Assembly: GCA_017425345.1 (NCBI GenBank)
Contig: JAFOML010000006.1
Span: 1 to 18,772, forward strand
Source: Eubacterium sp.
Lineage (GTDB): Bacteria > Bacillota_A > Clostridia > Peptostreptococcales > Anaerovoracaceae
Direction of reading: 5' to 3'
Length of the DNA: 18,772 nt
The translations under genes were made by a program, and so were the position numbers. The stretch's first letter is position 1; the number at the start of each line of letters is the position of its first letter. The notes below the pieces were generated by a model, which saw only the letters and a list, made by a program, of their open reading frames with translations, was not told the origin of the DNA and did no database searches. Of this stretch, positions 5,841 to 13,217 are shown piece by piece.

Positions 5841-6692
5841 ATGCAGGAAGCACTTCTGGAAGCACTGATAGACAGCATTAAATTAATACCATTTCTTTTC
5901 GTGACCTATCTTGCGATGGGAATGCTGGAACGCGCGGGAAGTGGAAGAGCGCAAGAGATGATCCGGAGCGCAGGACACGTAGGCCCCGTGATCGGCGGCC
6001 TGATCGGCGCGATCCCGCAGTGCGGCTTTTCCGCTGCGGCTTCCTATTTCTATGTCGGAAAGATCATCACGCTTGGCACCCTGATCGCGGTCTACCTGTC
6101 CACTTCGGACGAGATGATCCCGATCTTTCTTTCTGCGCACGTACCTGCAGAAGTAATCGGGAAGATTCTGGCCGCGAAGGTGATCATCGCAGTGATTTCC
6201 GGGTTTGTAGTCGAGATCTTCTTCGGCTGGCTCGCGAAGCGCAGACATGTGCCGGACAGCTTCCGCGACGAGAAGAAAGAGAGCTGCAACTGCGCGGGCA
6301 GTTTGCTGGTGGATAGCGTGGTGAAGACTTTGCAGGTCTTCTTCTTTATCCTCGTCGTCTCCGTCATCATCAGCGTCGCCATGGAGCTGGCAGGACACCA
6401 GGCGATCACCGGCCTCTTCCAGGGCGTGCCGGTCCTCGGCGAAATGATCGCCGCCCTCATCGGCCTCATCCCGAACTGCGCCGCGTCCGTCGTCATCACC
6501 CAGCTCTATCTGGAGGGCGTCATCAACGCCGGCACGATGATGAGCGGCCTTTTATCCAGCGCGGGCGTCGGCCTGCTGGTCCTCGTGAGAGAAATGCACA
6601 GCGCCAGACGCAGCCTGAGCCTCATCGTGATGCTGTACGTGGTGAGCGCGTTCTGGGGGATTCTGATCAATGCCTTGGGCGTGACATTCTGA
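5841..6692 (+). CDS. Putative heavy-metal exporter, ArsP_2-like permease
   Basis: A polytopic membrane protein of 283 aa with about 8-10 hydrophobic segments and two related halves. Each half carries a G-LIG-IP-(Q/N)C motif: GLIGAIPQCGFSAAAS (about residues 53-68) and ALIGLIPNCAASVVIT (about 205-220), followed by a GT(L/M) segment. This fits the putative 10-TM heavy-metal exporter family (ArsP_2; often called arsenic efflux or manganese transporter). A cytoplasmic loop near residue 150 has SCNCAG. The ATG at 5841 has GGAGG (5831-5835) at proper spacing; an ATG 48 nt upstream lies in the operator region and has no ribosome binding site. The next gene, 13 nt away, encodes a Fur-family regulator. 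The substrate is unknown; Cu, Zn, Mn and arsenic are all open. Confidence 0.75.
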   Translation: MQEALLEALIDSIKLIPFLFVTYLAMGMLERAGSGRAQEMIRSAGHVGPVIGGLIGAIPQCGFSAAASYFYVGKIITLGTLIAVYLSTSDEMIPIFLSAHVPAEVIGKILAAKVIIAVISGFVVEIFFGWLAKRRHVPDSFRDEKKESCNCAGSLLVDSVVKTLQVFFFILVVSVIISVAMELAGHQAITGLFQGVPVLGEMIAALIGLIPNCAASVVITQLYLEGVINAGTMMSGLLSSAGVGLLVLVREMHSARRSLSLIVMLYVVSAFWGILINALGVTF

Positions 6693-6705
6693 GAAGGAGG
6701 GAAAT

Positions 6706-7122
6706 ATGTACCGAACCAACAGCAGACTTCGTATCATGGACTTCCTGAAGCAGAACAGCGGCCGGGTCGTGAGCGCGCCGGAGATCGCGGAGCATCTGAA
6801 GACAGAAGGCGCCCCGGTGAACAAAACCACCATCTACCGCTACCTCGACAAGCTTGAATCCGAAGGAACCGTGATCCGCTACGCGGATGAGAACGGAAAG
6901 CACGCGACCTTCCGGCTCGTCGACAGCGCGCATCACTGCGCAGAGCACCTGCACCTGAAGTGCATCTCCTGCGGGCAGGTATTCCATCTGGACTGCGGAT
7001 TTATGGACGAGATATCCGAGCATATGCTGAAGGATCACGGATTTCTGATCCAGTGTAAAAACTCCGTTATCTATGGATATTGTGCCGGGTGCAGAGCCAG
7101 ACAACTAGACATAGTAGAATAG
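6706..7122 (+). CDS. Fur/Zur-family metalloregulator
   Basis: A 138-aa transcription factor of the ferric uptake regulator superfamily. The N-terminal winged helix has its recognition helix in NKTTIYRYLDKLESEG (about residues 39-54). The C-terminal dimerisation domain has HHCAEHLHLKC (76-86) for the regulatory metal, and the paired CxxC motifs C86/C89 and C126/C129 for structural zinc. An AAGGAGGG ribosome binding site lies just upstream. Co-transcription with the exporter suggests it senses the exported metal and acts on the palindromes at the shared promoter. The HHC-H-H cluster leans toward zinc sensing (Zur), but iron or another metal is possible. A terminator follows. Confidence 0.88.
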   Translation: MYRTNSRLRIMDFLKQNSGRVVSAPEIAEHLKTEGAPVNKTTIYRYLDKLESEGTVIRYADENGKHATFRLVDSAHHCAEHLHLKCISCGQVFHLDCGFMDEISEHMLKDHGFLIQCKNSVIYGYCAGCRARQLDIVE

Positions 7123-7129
7123 CGAATTC

Positions 7130-7167
7130 GGCCGGTTTGACTAAATTTTAGACAAACCGGCCATTTT
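7130..7167 (+). terminator. Terminator of exporter-regulator operon
   Basis: GGCCGGTTTG (7130-7139) and CAAACCGGCC (7153-7162) form a perfect 10-bp stem with a 13-nt loop, followed by ATTTTGT. Confidence 0.75.
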
Positions 7168-7172
7168 GTAAG

Positions 7173-7201
7173 TTTTAATCCGGTAAAGTTTTCGCTATAA
7201 T
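7173..7201 (+). promoter_or_regulatory. Promoter of radical SAM gene
   Basis: A consensus -10, TATAAT, is at 7196-7201. The -35 position (7173-7178, TTTTAA) is a weak match. The leader is about 57 nt and contains no obvious structure. Confidence 0.5.
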
Positions 7202-7264
7202 AGGGCTGATTAAAAGGGGAAATAGTGATTAGATGCCGGAGAGAACCGGAGAAGGAGAATCGTA

Positions 7265-8662
7265 ATGGATGTAAAGCGTAAATTAGGAAGAGTTGCTTTT
7301 TCCAAGGCGTTTGATTACGCATACGGCAAGCTGGGAAAAGACAAGCAGAACGGACAGAAAGAGCTCTTTGAACTGATTGTAAAGCATGTCGATTCGCTGA
7401 ATGGCGGTTATGACCTGACACATATGAGAGAGTGCATTGAAGATGAGAACAGCGCTCTCCACAAGTATATCGACCGTATCATTGATGAGAGTGATAAGAA
7501 CGTGCTGAAGACGTTCATGATGAACTTTATTTATGAGGCGATGCTCTGCGGAACCAAGCAGGTGCACGCTGCAAGAGAGAAATATCAGTGCAACGTACCC
7601 TGGCTGGTCCTGATGGACCCGACCAGCGCATGCAACCTGCACTGCACCGGATGCTGGGCTGCGGAATACGGCAATCGCTGCAACCTGACCCTGGAAGAGA
7701 TGGATAACTTCATCAAGCAGGGCAAGGAGCTGGGTATCTACTTCTACATGTACACGGGCGGAGAACCGCTGGTCCGTAAGAAGGATCTGATCAAGCTGTG
7801 CGAGATGCACCCGGACTGCGCGTTCGTTTCCTTCACCAACGGAACGCTGGTGGATGAGGAGTTCTGCCAGGAGCTGAAGAGAGTCGGAAACCTGTACCTT
7901 GCGATCAGCCTGGAAGGATTCGAAAAGGCAAACGATGACCGCAGAGGAAAGGGCGTCTACCAGAAGGTCATGCACGCAATGGATCTGCTGAAGGAGAACG
8001 GACTGATCTTCGGTACCTCCGTCGCATATACCAGAACCAACTGTGAATACGTCTGCTCGGACGAGTTCATCAACATGGAGATCGAGAAGGGTGTCAAGTT
8101 CTCGATGTACTTCCACCTGATGCCGGTCGGCAACGACGCTTCTCCGGAGCTGATGCCGACGATCAAGCAGAGACTGATGATCAAGGACAGACTGCGTGAG
8201 GTCCGCGCGATGAAGGACGGAAACGGCCTCTTCTGCTTCGACTTCCAGAATGACGGCGAGTTCGTCGGCGGCTGCATCGCCGGCGGAAGAAACTACTTCC
8301 ACGTCAATGCAAACGGCGACGCGGAACCGTGTGTCTTCGTTCACTATTCCAACACGAACATTCGTGAGAATACGCTGATCGAGATCCTGCAGTCCCCGCT
8401 GTTCATGGCATATCATAACAACCAGCCGTTCAACCACAATCACTACCGTCCGTGCCCGATGCTGGAGAACCCGGAGGTTCTCCCGAGACTGGTGCACGAG
8501 AGCGGCGCGCACTCCACAGACCTTCAGTCGCCGGAATCCGTTGAGCATCTGTGCTCCAAGTGCAGAGAGTATGCGGACTACTGGACTCCGATCGCAGAGG
8601 AACTCTGGGTCGAAGAAGGACATGAGCCGGAAGAGGAACTGAAGAAGGCAGTGAACGAATAA
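7265..8662 (+). CDS. Radical SAM protein with SPASM-like C-terminus
   Basis: A radical SAM enzyme of 465 aa. The [4Fe-4S]-SAM motif is CNLHCTGC (Cys at about 123, 127 and 130). It is followed by YTGGEPL, a SAM-binding strand, then SLEGFEKANDDRRGKGVY, as in MoaA/anSME/HpnH-like proteins. The C-terminal part has further cysteines (GGCIAGG, AEPCVF, RPCPML, LCSKCREY), the spacing expected of a SPASM or twitch domain holding auxiliary clusters. About 115 residues precede the core and contain no domain I recognise. GAGAAGGAG is its ribosome binding site. It stands alone between two terminators, so context gives no substrate. Peptide maturation looks unlikely because there is no precursor-like gene in a shared transcript; modification of a lipid, cofactor or protein is possible. 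Confidence 0.85.
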   Translation: MDVKRKLGRVAFSKAFDYAYGKLGKDKQNGQKELFELIVKHVDSLNGGYDLTHMRECIEDENSALHKYIDRIIDESDKNVLKTFMMNFIYEAMLCGTKQVHAAREKYQCNVPWLVLMDPTSACNLHCTGCWAAEYGNRCNLTLEEMDNFIKQGKELGIYFYMYTGGEPLVRKKDLIKLCEMHPDCAFVSFTNGTLVDEEFCQELKRVGNLYLAISLEGFEKANDDRRGKGVYQKVMHAMDLLKENGLIFGTSVAYTRTNCEYVCSDEFINMEIEKGVKFSMYFHLMPVGNDASPELMPTIKQRLMIKDRLREVRAMKDGNGLFCFDFQNDGEFVGGCIAGGRNYFHVNANGDAEPCVFVHYSNTNIRENTLIEILQSPLFMAYHNNQPFNHNHYRPCPMLENPEVLPRLVHESGAHSTDLQSPESVEHLCSKCREYADYWTPIAEELWVEEGHEPEEELKKAVNE

Positions 8663-8675
8663 AAATGGATTCAGG

Positions 8676-8703
8676 GCGGGCAGCCGGCGGGCTGCCCGCT
8701 TTT
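8676..8703 (+). terminator. Radical SAM gene terminator
   Basis: GCGGGCAGCC (8676-8685), loop GGCG and GGCTGCCCGC (8690-8699) form a perfect 10-bp GC-rich stem with TTTT after it. Confidence 0.92.
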
Positions 8704-8740
8704 CTTTCAAAAATGGGGTTTATTTCCGCAGAAATTAGTG

Positions 8741-8746
8741 TATAAT
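8741..8746 (+). promoter_or_regulatory. -10 box of small membrane protein gene
   Basis: A perfect TATAAT preceded by GTG. The -35 region (about 8718-8723, GTTTAT) is poor. It lies between the upstream terminator and the small gene, so the small gene is probably a separate unit. Confidence 0.5.
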
Positions 8747-8784
8747 GAACCCGTAAGTAATCTGAAAGGGAAGGAGTTGATAGC

Positions 8785-8991
8785 ATGGAATATTTCCTGA
8801 GCCACATCGTATATATTCTGATTGCAGGAATTATGATCGCTGGGATTTGTGCTGTCTGGGCTTTCGCAGCAGTTAAGTGGGAAGCTGAGAAGACTCCGGA
8901 AGAAGAAGAGTTCCATTGCAGCATGGGCTGCCCGGGCTGCCAGATGATCCGTAACTGCGGCCGGCATAAGGATGGAACCCCCATCACATGA
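8785..8991 (+). CDS. Small Cys-rich single-pass membrane protein
   Basis: A 68-aa protein I do not recognise. GGAAGGAG lies about 7 nt before the ATG. Residues 6-30 form one hydrophobic helix (HIVYILIAGIMIAGICAVW). An acidic stretch (EKTPEEEE) follows, then a Cys-rich tail, CSMGCPGCQMIRNCG. The layout (N-terminal helix, then clustered cysteines) resembles the small FeoB-associated Cys-rich proteins, but there is no feoB here and the similarity is only in architecture. The tail could bind a metal or an Fe-S cluster. It has its own -10 box and its own terminator. The upstream neighbour is a radical SAM gene; any link is conjecture. Confidence 0.7.
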   Translation: MEYFLSHIVYILIAGIMIAGICAVWAFAAVKWEAEKTPEEEEFHCSMGCPGCQMIRNCGRHKDGTPIT

Positions 8992-9024
8992 ATTTTCCGA
9001 TCATAGAACTGTAAATCAGACAAG

Positions 9025-9051
9025 CATCTCGTTTAGCATCGGGATGTTTTT
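9025..9051 (+). terminator. Terminator after small membrane protein gene
   Basis: CATCTCG (9025-9031) pairs with CGGGATG (9040-9046), with one T-G pair and an 8-nt loop, followed by five T. Confidence 0.75.
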
Positions 9052-9072
9052 GTTTATTTGTATAATTTCCTA

Positions 9073-9100
9073 TTGACGAAATACTTTAATGTGATAAAAT
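9073..9100 (+). promoter_or_regulatory. his operon promoter
   Basis: The -35 TTGACG (9073-9078) and an extended -10, TGA-TAAAAT (9092-9100), are 16 bp apart. The predicted start is near 9107. The 5-1-5 palindrome TTATC-T-GATAA (9112-9122) follows at about +6 and could be an operator. Confidence 0.7.
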
Positions 9101-9122
9101 GATAAAGTGCGTTATCTGATAA

Positions 9123-9155
9123 TCCCTTAATCCGTGTAATTGCAACGGATTGGGA
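9123..9155 (+). promoter_or_regulatory. Hairpin in his leader
   Basis: AATCCGT (9129-9135) pairs with ACGGATT (9145-9151). The stem is extended by TCCC (9123-9126) with GGGA (9152-9155) across a two-base bulge. No T-run follows, and the leader (about 80 nt) is too short for a T-box. It may be an operator or an mRNA structure; its role is unknown. Confidence 0.5.
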
Positions 9156-9188
9156 AGATGCGCATTATGATAGGCAAGGAGAAATAAC

Positions 9189-10310
9189 ATGAGAGCAGAC
9201 AGAAATGGAATGAGCATTGAAGATCGGACGATGTTCGAGCTGCATTCCCTGTATCAGAAATATGGGTATTCCCGGTTTAAGATGGGAAAGTTTGAGGATT
9301 ATGATCTCTATGTGCGGAATAAGGATTTCCTTTCGACGGAGAACATTATCACGTTCCGGGATGTGAACGGGCGTCTGGCGGCGCTCAAGCCGGACCTGAC
9401 GCTTTCCATCGTCAAGAACTACCGCTACCAGCCGGGATACGTGCAGAAGGTGTATTACAGCGAGAATATCTACCGCGCGTCGCAGGATGCGCAGGCTTTT
9501 CAGGAGCTCACGCAGACAGGTCTGGAGTGCATCGGAGATGTCGGCCTCTATGATACGTTTGAGGTCACGATGCTCGCGGTCAGGAGTCTGGCGAAGATCA
9601 GTCCGGATTACGCGCTGCAGATCTCGCACATGGGACTCATTGAGAGCGTGCTCGCACCGGTACCGAAGGATCTGCACAATGCCATTCTGCGGTGTCTGAG
9701 CGAGAAGAACGGGCATGAGCTCAAGAGAATCTGTGAAGAGAACGGGATCGAAGAGCCTGTGACGGAAACGCTCGAAACGCTGGTCGCGACCTATGGCGAT
9801 TACCGGAAGGTCCTGAAGGTACTGCGTAAGCTGGACCTCGACGAGCAGGGACAGAAGGCGATCGAAGAACTGCAGGATGTGATCGGTCTGCTGGCGGCAT
9901 ATAAGCTGTCGTCGCGGGTCAGGATCGATTTTTCAATCGTGAGCAATCTGAAATACTACAGCGGGATTTTGTTCAAAGGCTATATCAACGGTGTCGCCGA
10001 AGCCGTCCTCTCCGGAGGAAAATACGACAAGCTGATGGAACGGATGGGACGCAAGTGCGGGGCGCTCGGCTTCGCCGTCTATCTGAACCATCTGGAGCAC
10101 ATGAAGCGGGAAGCCCGGAAATATGACGTGGACATCGTCTTCCTGTACACCTTAGAGGATGATCTCCGGGAGATGTACCGCGCGATCCGCGAACTGACCG
10201 CGGAGGGGAACACAGTGCTCGTCGAGAAGAAGGTTCCGGAATCGATTCGCTGCCGCAAAATGATGCGGCTGTCCGGCGGGGAGGTGATCACAGTTGCGTC
10301 CGATGATTAA
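9189..10310 (+). CDS. hisZ: HisZ, ATP phosphoribosyltransferase regulatory subunit
   Basis: HisZ is a catalytically inactive relative of histidyl-tRNA synthetase that forms a hetero-octamer with short HisG and confers activity and histidine feedback. The 373-aa protein shows the class II synthetase-like fold: LKPDLTLSIVKNYRY, then the motif-2-like stretch YRASQDAQAFQELTQTGLEC, and a motif-3-like region in FKGYINGVAEAVLSGGKYD. AAGGAGA lies 6 nt before the ATG at 9189; another Met, 7 codons in, is possible. It is the first gene of the operon, and its 3' end overlaps hisG. A short HisG next door fits its role. Confidence 0.92.
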   Translation: MRADRNGMSIEDRTMFELHSLYQKYGYSRFKMGKFEDYDLYVRNKDFLSTENIITFRDVNGRLAALKPDLTLSIVKNYRYQPGYVQKVYYSENIYRASQDAQAFQELTQTGLECIGDVGLYDTFEVTMLAVRSLAKISPDYALQISHMGLIESVLAPVPKDLHNAILRCLSEKNGHELKRICEENGIEEPVTETLETLVATYGDYRKVLKVLRKLDLDEQGQKAIEELQDVIGLLAAYKLSSRVRIDFSIVSNLKYYSGILFKGYINGVAEAVLSGGKYDKLMERMGRKCGALGFAVYLNHLEHMKREARKYDVDIVFLYTLEDDLREMYRAIRELTAEGNTVLVEKKVPESIRCRKMMRLSGGEVITVASDD

Positions 10311-10941
10311 TGTAGCGCTGCCGAAGGGGAGACTTGGCAAAAATGTATATATGATGCTGGAGCAGTCAGGGTACGAGTGCCCGGAGCTGCTGGAGGATAA
10401 CCGCCGGCTGATCTTTGAGAACAAGGCGAAAGGCGTCCGCTATTTCTGGGTCAAGCCCAGCGACGTGACCAAATACGTGGAGCGCGGAGCGGCGGATATC
10501 GGCATTGCGGGGAAGGATATTCTGCTCGAGTACGAGCCGAATGTTTACGAGCTGCTGGATCTTAGAATGGGCAAGTGCCGCATGGCGGTCGCTGCGCCGA
10601 AGGGATATCACCGCGACACGGAGCGCACACTTCGAGTGGCGACCAAGTTCCCGAATATCGCCCGGAATTTCTATGCCCGGGAGAACCGGGATATCGATAT
10701 CATCAAGCTGCACGGCTCGATCGAGCTCGCGCCGATCGTCGGCCTGTCCGATGTGATCGTGGATATCGTGGAGACTGGCAAGACGCTGAAGGAAAACGAC
10801 CTGGAAGTCATCGAGACCGTCGTGCCGATCAGCGCGCGTCTCATCGCGAACAAAGCCAGCTTCAGCTTCCAGACCGAGGAGATCGAGCGGATCACCGCGG
10901 CGCTGGCTGCTATTGTACAGAGTAAGGAGAAACAGAAATGA
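10294..10941 (+). CDS. hisG: HisG, ATP phosphoribosyltransferase catalytic subunit (short form)
   Basis: HisG condenses ATP with PRPP, the committed and feedback-regulated first step of histidine synthesis. At 215 aa this is the short form, lacking the C-terminal regulatory domain and so dependent on HisZ. Visible motifs are ALPKGRLG, GIAGKDILLEY, ATKFPNIARNFY and the PRPP loop DIVETGKTLKEN. I choose the TTG at 10294 because a very strong GGGGAGGTGATC (10278-10288) ends only 5 nt upstream; from the ATG at 10303 the GGAGG would be 18 nt away. The start overlaps hisZ by 17 nt and the stop overlaps hisC in ATGA, implying translational coupling. Confidence 0.93.
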   Translation: MRPMINVALPKGRLGKNVYMMLEQSGYECPELLEDNRRLIFENKAKGVRYFWVKPSDVTKYVERGAADIGIAGKDILLEYEPNVYELLDLRMGKCRMAVAAPKGYHRDTERTLRVATKFPNIARNFYARENRDIDIIKLHGSIELAPIVGLSDVIVDIVETGKTLKENDLEVIETVVPISARLIANKASFSFQTEEIERITAALAAIVQSKEKQK

Positions 10942-12008
10942 GCAGATTTCTGCACAGCAGGTATCAGAGCCTGGACGCCTACACACCGGGGGAACAGCCG
11001 AAGGATACCGTATATACCAAACTGAATACCAATGAATCGCCGTATCCTCCCGGCCCGCTGACGGTCCGCGCGGTCTGCGATGCCGGAAGAGCGGAGGGTC
11101 TCCGCAAGTACTGCGACCCGGATGCGATGGAGCTGAAGAGGGCGCTGGCAGCACGCTATCACACCAGCGTGCAGAACGTGTTCGTGTCGAACGGTTCGGA
11201 TGATATCCTGAATTTTGCGTTCATGGCCTTTTCGGAAGACGGCGTGCGGTTCCCGGAGATCTCCTACGGGTTTTATCCGGTCTTTGCCGAGCTGCATCAC
11301 ACGGAGTATACGAGGGTACCGCTGCAGGACGATTTTTCGATCGATCCCGCGGATTACATGAATACCGGCGGAATGGTCGTGCTCGCTAATCCGAACGCGC
11401 CGACCGGCCGCGCGCTGAGCCCTTCTGTCATCGCGGAGATCTGCCGTACAAACGAGGGACATGTGGTGCTGGTGGATGAGGCTTATGTGGATTTTGGCGC
11501 AGAATCCGTTCTGCCGCTCACGGAAGACTTTGAAAACCTTCTGGTGGTGCAGACGTTCTCCAAGTCCAGAAGCTTGGCAGGCGCAAGACTGGGCTTCGCG
11601 ATCGGATCCGAGGCTGTGATCTCCGATCTGGAGCGCATCAAGTATTCGACGAATCCGTATAACGTGAATACTGTCACGGCAGCGGCAGGGACCGCAGCGC
11701 TCGCCGAAGACGACTACTACATGGAGAACTGCCGGAGGATTCAGGAGACCAGAGCCTATGCGGCAGAAGCTCTTGCAAAGCTCGGGTTCCAGGTCGTACC
11801 GTCCCTGGCGAATTTCCTGTTTGCGAGACATCCTGAAATCGACGGAGAGGAGCTCTATCTGAAGTTAAAAGAGAGAAAGATCCTGATAAGACATTTTGAC
11901 AGTCCGGCGATCAGACAGTACAATAGAATCACGATCGGAACCAGAGAAGAGATGGATCTGCTGCTTAAGGAGACAGCCGCGATCCTGAAGGGAAAGGAGT
12001 CCATATGA
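10938..12008 (+). CDS. hisC: HisC, histidinol-phosphate aminotransferase
   Basis: A PLP enzyme that transfers the amino group from glutamate to imidazole-acetol phosphate. The 356-aa length is normal. Visible are TKLNTNESPYPP, the substrate-binding segment NPNAPTGRAL (about 151-160), DEAYVDFG (about 180-187) and the PLP lysine in FSKSRSLAGARLGF (Lys209), followed by C-terminal IRITIG-type sequence (NRITIGTREE). It overlaps hisG by four bases and hisB by four bases. In many clostridial operons hisD sits between hisG and hisC; here it does not. Confidence 0.95.
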   Translation: MSRFLHSRYQSLDAYTPGEQPKDTVYTKLNTNESPYPPGPLTVRAVCDAGRAEGLRKYCDPDAMELKRALAARYHTSVQNVFVSNGSDDILNFAFMAFSEDGVRFPEISYGFYPVFAELHHTEYTRVPLQDDFSIDPADYMNTGGMVVLANPNAPTGRALSPSVIAEICRTNEGHVVLVDEAYVDFGAESVLPLTEDFENLLVVQTFSKSRSLAGARLGFAIGSEAVISDLERIKYSTNPYNVNTVTAAAGTAALAEDDYYMENCRRIQETRAYAAEALAKLGFQVVPSLANFLFARHPEIDGEELYLKLKERKILIRHFDSPAIRQYNRITIGTREEMDLLLKETAAILKGKESI

Positions 12009-12592
12009 GAACGAGTACAGTGGAACGGGCCACGACTGAGACCAAGATTCAAATCCGGCTCACGATCGAAGGCCGCGGAGAACACGACATCGATACCGGC
12101 TGCGGGTTTCTGGATCACATGCTGCAGCTGTTCGCCCGTCACGGGCGGTTCGATCTGACCGTCCACTGCGACGGCGATACAGAAGTGGACTACCACCACA
12201 CCGTGGAGGATATCGGGATCGCGCTCGGCGATGCGTTTTCGAAGGCTTTGGGGGATAAAGCTGGAATACGCCGCTATGCAGATATCACGCTCCCGATGGA
12301 TGAAGTGCTGATGCTCTGCGCGGTGGACATCTCTGGCAGAGACTATCTGGGCTACGCGGTGGAGATTCCGACCCAGAAGGTCGGAAATATGGATACCGAG
12401 CTGGTCAAGGAGTTCTTCCTCGGATTCGTCCGGCGGGCAGATGTGACGCTGCACTTCCGGGAGTTCGCAGGAGAGAATTCCCATCACATCATCGAGGCCA
12501 TGTTCAAGGCGTTCGGCCGTGTGATGAATCAGGCCACCTCAATTGATCCGGAATACAAGGATGAGATCCCATCTACGAAAGGCGTATTATAA
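12005..12592 (+). CDS. hisB: HisB, imidazoleglycerol-phosphate dehydratase
   Basis: This enzyme dehydrates imidazoleglycerol phosphate to imidazole-acetol phosphate using manganese. It is 195 aa and monofunctional, without the N-terminal HAD phosphatase found in enterobacterial HisB; that step is covered by the PHP phosphatase at the end of this operon. The metal-binding motifs are visible: GCGFLDHMLQLFARHG, DYHHTVEDIGIALG (about 62-75) and the second half ENSHHIIEAMFKAFGR. An AAGGAG ribosome binding site lies inside hisC. Its stop shares one base with the hisH start (TAATG). Confidence 0.97.
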   Translation: MRTSTVERATTETKIQIRLTIEGRGEHDIDTGCGFLDHMLQLFARHGRFDLTVHCDGDTEVDYHHTVEDIGIALGDAFSKALGDKAGIRRYADITLPMDEVLMLCAVDISGRDYLGYAVEIPTQKVGNMDTELVKEFFLGFVRRADVTLHFREFAGENSHHIIEAMFKAFGRVMNQATSIDPEYKDEIPSTKGVL

Positions 12593-13215
12593 TGATTGCG
12601 ATCATCGATTATGGAGTAGGGAATATCTTTTCCCTTTACAGCTCGTTTAAACGAATCGGCGCGGAGGCCGTTCTGACGGACGATCCGGCGAAGATCCGGG
12701 ATGCAGACAAGCTTATTCTGCCGGGCGTCGGCGCATTTGCGGACGCTGCGGAGAAGCTCAGACAGACCGGTCTTGCGGACCTGGTCATCGAAGAGACGGC
12801 CAAGGGCAAGCCGCTGCTCGGCATCTGCCTCGGCATGCAGATGCTCCTTACGAAGAGCTATGAATATGGAGAACATGAGGGACTCGGGCTTATCCCGGGG
12901 AACGTGGTCTCCATGGAACCGGTCGTTCCGGCAGGGTATAAGGTCCCGCACATCGGCTGGAACGAGCTCCGCTTCCCGGAAGATAAGCCAAAGAGTCCGA
13001 TCTTCCGGAATACGGAGGAGGGGGATTTTGTATATTTTGTGCACACGTATTATGCCACCGACTGTGACGCATCCGTCATCGCGCGTACGGAGTACGGCGC
13101 GCCGCTGACCGCCGCGGTCGCGAAAGACAACGTGTTCGGCCTGCAGTTCCACCCTGAGAAGAGCGGAAAAGTGGGACTCGGAATCCTGAAAGCATTTTCT
13201 GATATGGAGGGTTAG
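12592..13215 (+). CDS. hisH: HisH, glutaminase subunit of IGP synthase
   Basis: A class I glutamine amidotransferase that supplies ammonia to HisF through a protein channel. The 207 aa include PGVGAFADA, the nucleophile elbow LLGICLGMQML with Cys79, and the other triad residues His187 and Glu189 in LQFHPEKSG. The oxyanion and interface region VPHIGWNEL is present. It begins directly at the hisB stop and is followed two bases later by hisA. HisF, its obligate partner, is encoded after hisA, so both halves are made from one message. Confidence 0.97.
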   Translation: MIAIIDYGVGNIFSLYSSFKRIGAEAVLTDDPAKIRDADKLILPGVGAFADAAEKLRQTGLADLVIEETAKGKPLLGICLGMQMLLTKSYEYGEHEGLGLIPGNVVSMEPVVPAGYKVPHIGWNELRFPEDKPKSPIFRNTEEGDFVYFVHTYYATDCDASVIARTEYGAPLTAAVAKDNVFGLQFHPEKSGKVGLGILKAFSDMEG

Positions 13216-13217
13216 TC

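Noticed and set aside
7283..8710. Long minus-strand frame opposite the radical SAM gene
   Set aside because: It is a shadow of an obvious coding sequence and runs through the terminator hairpin.
9107..9188. His-responsive T-box riboswitch
   Set aside because: The leader is only about 80 nt and lacks a T-box consensus and a terminator/antiterminator pair.
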